15,987 nucleotides of DNA from Nitrospirota bacterium (GTDB lineage Bacteria; Nitrospirota; Thermodesulfovibrionia; Thermodesulfovibrionales; UBA6898), in the NCBI GenBank assembly GCA_021787505.1, contig JAJYLU010000004.1:1-15987 (forward strand). Reading direction: 5' to 3'. Under the pieces are notes generated by a model. That model was given only the letters and a program-made list of their open reading frames with translations, was not told the DNA's origin and ran no database searches. A program made the position numbers and the translations under genes. Positions 13,183-15,987 of this stretch are shown one piece after another. The first letter of the stretch is position 1. Each line of letters opens with the position of its first letter.

Positions 13183-13205
13183 TCCCGTCGCAGCGGCCGA
13201 CGGGA
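13183..13205 (-). terminator. GC-rich hairpin immediately after ilvD
   Basis: TCCCGTCG (13183-13190) pairs with CGACGGGA (13198-13205) in an 8-bp stem with a 7-base loop, directly abutting the ilvD stop codon. The minus strand has no T-run after it (a GGGGGAGGGG stretch instead), so termination may be partial and rpsO-pnp could receive some read-through. Confidence 0.45.
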
Positions 13206-14858
13206 CTACTTCATGATCGCGCCCTCGTTCGCCGAACTGACAAATCTCGCATACCTGGCAAGATAGCCTTTCCTGATCTTCGGCGCAGGCTTTTTCCACA
13301 CCTTCAGTCTCGAACGGATCTCCTCGTCCGTCAACAGGACGTCGAGGGTCCTCCCGGGGATATCGATGCGTATCTCGTCGCCGTCCCTGACTACGGCAAG
13401 AGGACCGCCTTCCATCGCCTCGGGCGAGATATGCCCTATGCAGGGCCCCCTCGTGCCGCCCGAAAACCTTCCGTCGGTGATCAGGGCCACAGATTCGCTC
13501 AGGCCCATGCCGGCGATCGCCGAGGTAGGCGAAAGCATCTCCCGCATGCCCGGCCCTCCCTTGGGCCCTTCATACCGTATCACGACCACGTGGCCGGGCT
13601 TCACCTTCCCGGCGAGGACCGCCTTCATCGCCGCCTCTTCGGAATCGAAGACGATCGCCCTCCCTTTGAACTGCATCATATTCCTGCTCACTGCGGTCTG
13701 CTTCACGACTGCACCGCCGGGCGCAAGATTGCCCTTCATCACGGCGATCCCCCCCTGCTTGTGATGGGCCCTGTCGAACGGCCTGATTACCTCCTCATCG
13801 AAAATTTCGGCGGAGTCGGCTATCTCGTAGATGCGCCTCCCGCTTACAGTAATATTGTCGTTGAGCCTCACTTTCAGCCTCTTCAGCACCGCGGGTATTC
13901 CGCCTGCATAATCGAGGTCTTCGAGGTAGTTCTTGCCGCCCGGCAGCATGGCCGCAATATGGGGCGTCTTTTTCGCCAGACTGTCGAAAACGTCAAGCGG
14001 AAGGTCCAGCCCCGCATCATGCGCGATCGCCGGGATATGGAGCGCGGTGTTCGTCGACCCTCCCAGGGCGAGATCAACGATAATCGCATTTTCGAACGCC
14101 TTCCTGTTCATGATCTTTCTCGGCGTTACGTTCTTCTTCACCAACTGTGCGATCAGACGGCCGCTTTCGAACGCGATCCTCCTCTTCTTGGCAGAGACGG
14201 CGAGCGCCGTAGCGCAGCCCTCCAGGCTCATGCCGAGGGCCTCGGTAACGCAGGCCATTGTGTTTGCGGTGTACATGCCCTGGCAGGAACCTGCGCCGGG
14301 ACAGGCGCACATCTCGAGCGCCTCAAGTTCGTCGCTCCTGATAAGCCCCTTCTTGAATTTTCCGACCGCCTCGAAGGTATCGCTCGTAAGGTTCAGTCTC
14401 CTGCCCTTGTAATGGCCCGAAAACATTGGACCTGCGGTCACCACAATCGAAGGAATGTTAAGCCTCCCGGCGGCCATGAGCATGCCGGGTGTAATCTTGT
14501 CGCAGTTGGTAAGCAGGACGAGGCCGTCGAGCCTGTGCGCCTCGGCGACCGTCTCGACCATGTCGGCGATCAGTTCTCTCGACGCCAGGGAATAGTGCAT
14601 TCCCCCGTGTCCCATAGCAATCCCGTCGCATATGCCCGGGATACCGAAAAAAAACGGGTACCCGCCTCCTGTATGAACGCCTTTCTCGATGAACCGCTCG
14701 AGGTCCCGCATGCCGCTGTGGCCGGGGATCAGGTCCGTGAAGCTTGTGGCCACCCCGATAAATGGCTTTCCGATCTCGGTCTTCGGCAGACCAGTCGCAT
14801 AGAGCAAGGCCCTATGGGGCATACGCTCGAGGCCTTCTTTTATCGTCTTGCTTCTCAT
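13206..14858 (-). CDS. ilvD: Dihydroxy-acid dehydratase
   Basis: IlvD dehydrates 2,3-dihydroxy-isovalerate and -methylvalerate to the 2-keto acids that give valine, leucine and isoleucine; it uses an Fe-S cluster and Mg2+. The 550-residue product is complete. Visible landmarks are SFTDLIPGH (about 39-47), [11 protein letters not shown] (77-87), TNC119-D-K121 with a cluster cysteine and metal ligands, C186-PGAGSC192 followed by [27 protein letters not shown], and GRFSGGTRG with the catalytic serine. The first motif lacks the Cys of [2Fe-2S] homologues (TPCN type) and looks like the Escherichia coli-type SFTxxxPGH form. GAGGAGGG (14866-14873) lies 7 bases before ATG 14858. No other branched-chain gene is adjacent. 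A stem-loop lies in the leader. Confidence 0.97.
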   Translation of the reverse strand: MRSKTIKEGLERMPHRALLYATGLPKTEIGKPFIGVATSFTDLIPGHSGMRDLERFIEKGVHTGGGYPFFFGIPGICDGIAMGHGGMHYSLASRELIADMVETVAEAHRLDGLVLLTNCDKITPGMLMAAGRLNIPSIVVTAGPMFSGHYKGRRLNLTSDTFEAVGKFKKGLIRSDELEALEMCACPGAGSCQGMYTANTMACVTEALGMSLEGCATALAVSAKKRRIAFESGRLIAQLVKKNVTPRKIMNRKAFENAIIVDLALGGSTNTALHIPAIAHDAGLDLPLDVFDSLAKKTPHIAAMLPGGKNYLEDLDYAGGIPAVLKRLKVRLNDNITVSGRRIYEIADSAEIFDEEVIRPFDRAHHKQGGIAVMKGNLAPGGAVVKQTAVSRNMMQFKGRAIVFDSEEAAMKAVLAGKVKPGHVVVIRYEGPKGGPGMREMLSPTSAIAGMGLSESVALITDGRFSGGTRGPCIGHISPEAMEGGPLAVVRDGDEIRIDIPGRTLDVLLTDEEIRSRLKVWKKPAPKIRKGYLARYARFVSSANEGAIMK

Positions 14859-14922
14859 AACAAATCCCTCCTCAGTTGATGTATGATCGCCGGAAAGTCT
14901 TGCGGTGTCGGCCCAGACGAAT

Positions 14923-14948
14923 CAGGGGCGATGTGCATACCGCCCCTG
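14923..14948 (-). other. 8-bp stem-loop in the ilvD leader
   Basis: CAGGGGCG (14923-14930) and CGCCCCTG (14941-14948) are exact complements around a 10-base loop, 65 to 90 bases ahead of the ilvD start. No T-run follows on the minus strand, and I see no branched-chain-codon-rich leader peptide or T-box motif, so any regulatory role is open. Confidence 0.4.
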
Positions 14949-15071
14949 TTAAAGATTGACGCGCCTATGGCGGGGAAGGCGACCGGGGCCGGAATAACAG
15001 ATTAACGATAACCGATCAGGTTTTCACATAACAGACTCTGGATCGAAGTGATCGAGTTCGTCTGCCCTTTT

Positions 15072-15302
15072 TCAGCCTACGGGGTTGCCCTTCCTGAAAT
15101 CCCGGATAAACTCGGCCATCTTGTCCTTCTTCGCCAGCTTCAGTTTCTGGAGCTTCTTCCTCTCGATTTCTTCTTCGGGGGTGAGATACACTTTTTTATC
15201 CATCTCGGCAAGGGTCGCGTCGAGATCGTGGTGTTCTTCCAGAAGCTTTTTGAATTCTTCGTTCTCTTTCTTCAGGCTTTCGATGATCTCTTGTTCTTTC
15301 AA
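15072..15302 (-). CDS. YdcH/DUF465 family small coiled-coil protein
   Basis: A 76-residue protein of the DUF465 (YdcH) family, whose function is unknown. The N-terminal half is a charged helix (ESLKKENEEFKKLLEEHHDLD), followed by the family motif KKVYLTPEEEIERKKLQKLKLAKKDKMAE, which forms the second helix of a short antiparallel hairpin. It has no signal or membrane segment, so it is presumably cytoplasmic. The start codon is TTG at 15302: AAGGAG (complement of 15309-15314) lies exactly 6 bases before it, and no ATG or GTG in that frame fits better. It lies between ilvD and the cyclophilin gene with spacers of over 200 bases on both sides, so it is probably a separate transcript. Confidence 0.88.
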   Translation of the reverse strand: MKEQEIIESLKKENEEFKKLLEEHHDLDATLAEMDKKVYLTPEEEIERKKLQKLKLAKKDKMAEFIRDFRKGNPVG

Positions 15303-15308
15303 ATTGTT

Positions 15309-15314
15309 CTCCTT
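15309..15314 (-). promoter_or_regulatory. Ribosome binding site that fixes the TTG start of the DUF465 gene
   Basis: AAGGAG on the minus strand, 6 bases before TTG 15302, in a longer purine stretch (GGAGGAAGGAG). An AT-rich TTTAATAATTTTTTT tract just upstream could hold a -10 box, but I find no matching -35. Confidence 0.7.
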
Positions 15315-15522
15315 CCTCCAAAAAAATTATTAAAACCGCGGGCATTCGGCGCCCCTAACTCTGTTTCCGTGAGAGAGGTTTTAAAAAAGAAAGGACTCGC
15401 GTGATTATCCGGTGTTGAAAATAATCTCGGAAAAGAGGGTATCTTTCTCTGCATGCCGTTCTGCCTTTAGAATAAAACTTTCAGTAAAATTTATCAAACG
15501 AAATTTTGCGGAAACAGGCCAT

Positions 15523-15555
15523 GCCCCGGGGGAAGGGATACTGTCTCCCCAGGGC
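15523..15555 (-). terminator. Stem-loop after the cyclophilin gene
   Basis: GCCCCGGGG (15523-15531) pairs with CCCCAGGGC (15547-15555); on the minus-strand RNA this is a 9-bp stem with one T-G wobble and a 15-base loop, 14 bases after the stop codon. There is no T-run, so it is only a possible terminator. Confidence 0.35.
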
Positions 15556-15569
15556 CGGCAAAGAAATAA

Positions 15570-15987
15570 TTAACCTTTATTTTCGCTCACTTTTACCTTG
15601 ATCTCGATCCGCTCGTTGGGATTGTCCCTCGAATCCCTTGGCTGGCTCACGATCTTGTCCACAACATCCATACCGGAGACCACCTCTCCGAAGACCGTAT
15701 ATTGCCTGTCGAGGAACGGGGCATCCGCGACACAGATAAAGAACTGGGAGCCGGCGCTGTTGGGGTCCGCCGCCCTTGCCATCGAGAGAATACCGCGCTT
15801 ATGGGGCCTGCTGCTGAACTCGGCCTTCACCGTGTATCCCGGGCCGCCCATGCCGTGCGTTGCCTTATCGGCGTTCTTCGAATTGGGGTCCCCGCCCTGG
15901 ATCATAAAGCCCGGGATCACCCGGTGAAAAGTGGTGCCGTCATAAAAACCCTTCTTTGCCAGTTCGATAAAGTTGTTCACATGGTTC
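15570..15987 (-). CDS. Cyclophilin-type peptidyl-prolyl cis-trans isomerase (5' end outside window)
   Basis: Cyclophilins speed up cis-trans isomerisation of X-Pro bonds during protein folding. The frame runs off the right edge; about 139 codons are visible, starting in NHVNNFIELAKKGFYDG. Catalytic landmarks are present: FHRVIPGFMIQGGDP (catalytic Arg and Phe/Met/Gln pocket), GPGYTVKAEF, LSMARAADPNSAGSQFFI and YTVFGEVVSGMDVVDKI. The Trp of cyclosporin-sensitive human cyclophilin is replaced (FLDRQYTVFG), as is usual in bacteria. GTG 15980 should not be taken as the start, because the conserved N-terminal strands lie further upstream. Whether the protein has a signal peptide (PpiA-like) or is cytoplasmic (PpiB-like) cannot be judged here. 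A stem-loop follows the stop. Confidence 0.95.
   Translation of the reverse strand, partial: NHVNNFIELAKKGFYDGTTFHRVIPGFMIQGGDPNSKNADKATHGMGGPGYTVKAEFSSRPHKRGILSMARAADPNSAGSQFFICVADAPFLDRQYTVFGEVVSGMDVVDKIVSQPRDSRDNPNERIEIKVKVSENKG

Larger units (their letters stand above)
15303..15569. other. 267-base spacer between the cyclophilin and DUF465 genes
   Basis: This spacer holds the stem-loop at 15523-15555 near the cyclophilin end and an AT-rich tract at 15320-15335 next to the DUF465 ribosome binding site. No open frame with a credible start and no RNA gene is recognised in it. Confidence 0.5.

Noticed and set aside
13431..14879. 482-codon open frame on + opposite ilvD, and similar long frames opposite pnp
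   Set aside because: Antisense shadows of GC-rich, strongly conserved genes; the products are Arg/His/Pro-rich with no family features.

Overview
The window is chromosomal DNA from a GC-rich, diderm (Gram-negative-type) bacterium. Evidence for an outer membrane is a lipoprotein, a beta-barrel porin and a type II secretion (T2SS) operon. Gene content and style (Ext-like rhodanese and porin, a gspG-to-N operon, YdcH/DUF465, rpsO-pnp with an M16 peptidase) fit Nitrospirota or Desulfobacterota, but the sequence alone does not settle the phylum. No rRNA, tRNA, CRISPR array, transposase or phage gene was seen.

Left arm, + strand, 1-3652. The tail of an unidentified protein ends at 297, followed by a stem-loop and a visibly AT-richer gap. 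Then come three exported proteins: a tandem-rhodanese lipoprotein (709-2052), a small secreted protein ending in Cys-Gly-Cys (2063-2344), and an outer-membrane porin (2400-3593) that ends at a strong intrinsic terminator. The rhodanese lipoprotein plus porin pair matches ExtH and ExtI, described in Geobacter around selenite/tellurite reduction and extracellular electron conduits. Unlike those loci, no multiheme cytochrome is present here.

Middle, + strand, 3736-9135. A tightly coupled operon gspG-H-I-J-K-L-M-N encodes the T2SS pseudopilus (G major; H, I, J, K minor), the inner-membrane assembly platform proteins L and M, and a GspN-like protein. Most junctions are 4-base ATGA/GTGA overlaps. 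gspC, D, E and F are not in the window, so the secretion system must be split over loci. Three pseudopilin genes (H, I, K) carry heptanucleotide tandem repeats of the CACTTTT/CACCTTT type inside their leader-peptide codons.

Right arm, - strand, 9174-15987. Read right to left: a cyclophilin cut by the window edge, a YdcH/DUF465 protein with a TTG start, ilvD (branched-chain amino acid synthesis), rpsO and pnp (ribosomal protein S15 and PNPase, 6 bases apart, ending in a strong terminator), then a hairpin-rich 287-base spacer containing a 23-codon ORF with a near-ideal ribosome binding site, and an M16 zinc peptidase that converges on gspN.

Most worth a second look: the cytochrome-less rhodanese/CGC-peptide/porin trio, the heptamer repeats in pseudopilin leaders, the hidden short ORF ahead of the M16 peptidase, and the odd 5' end of gspL.
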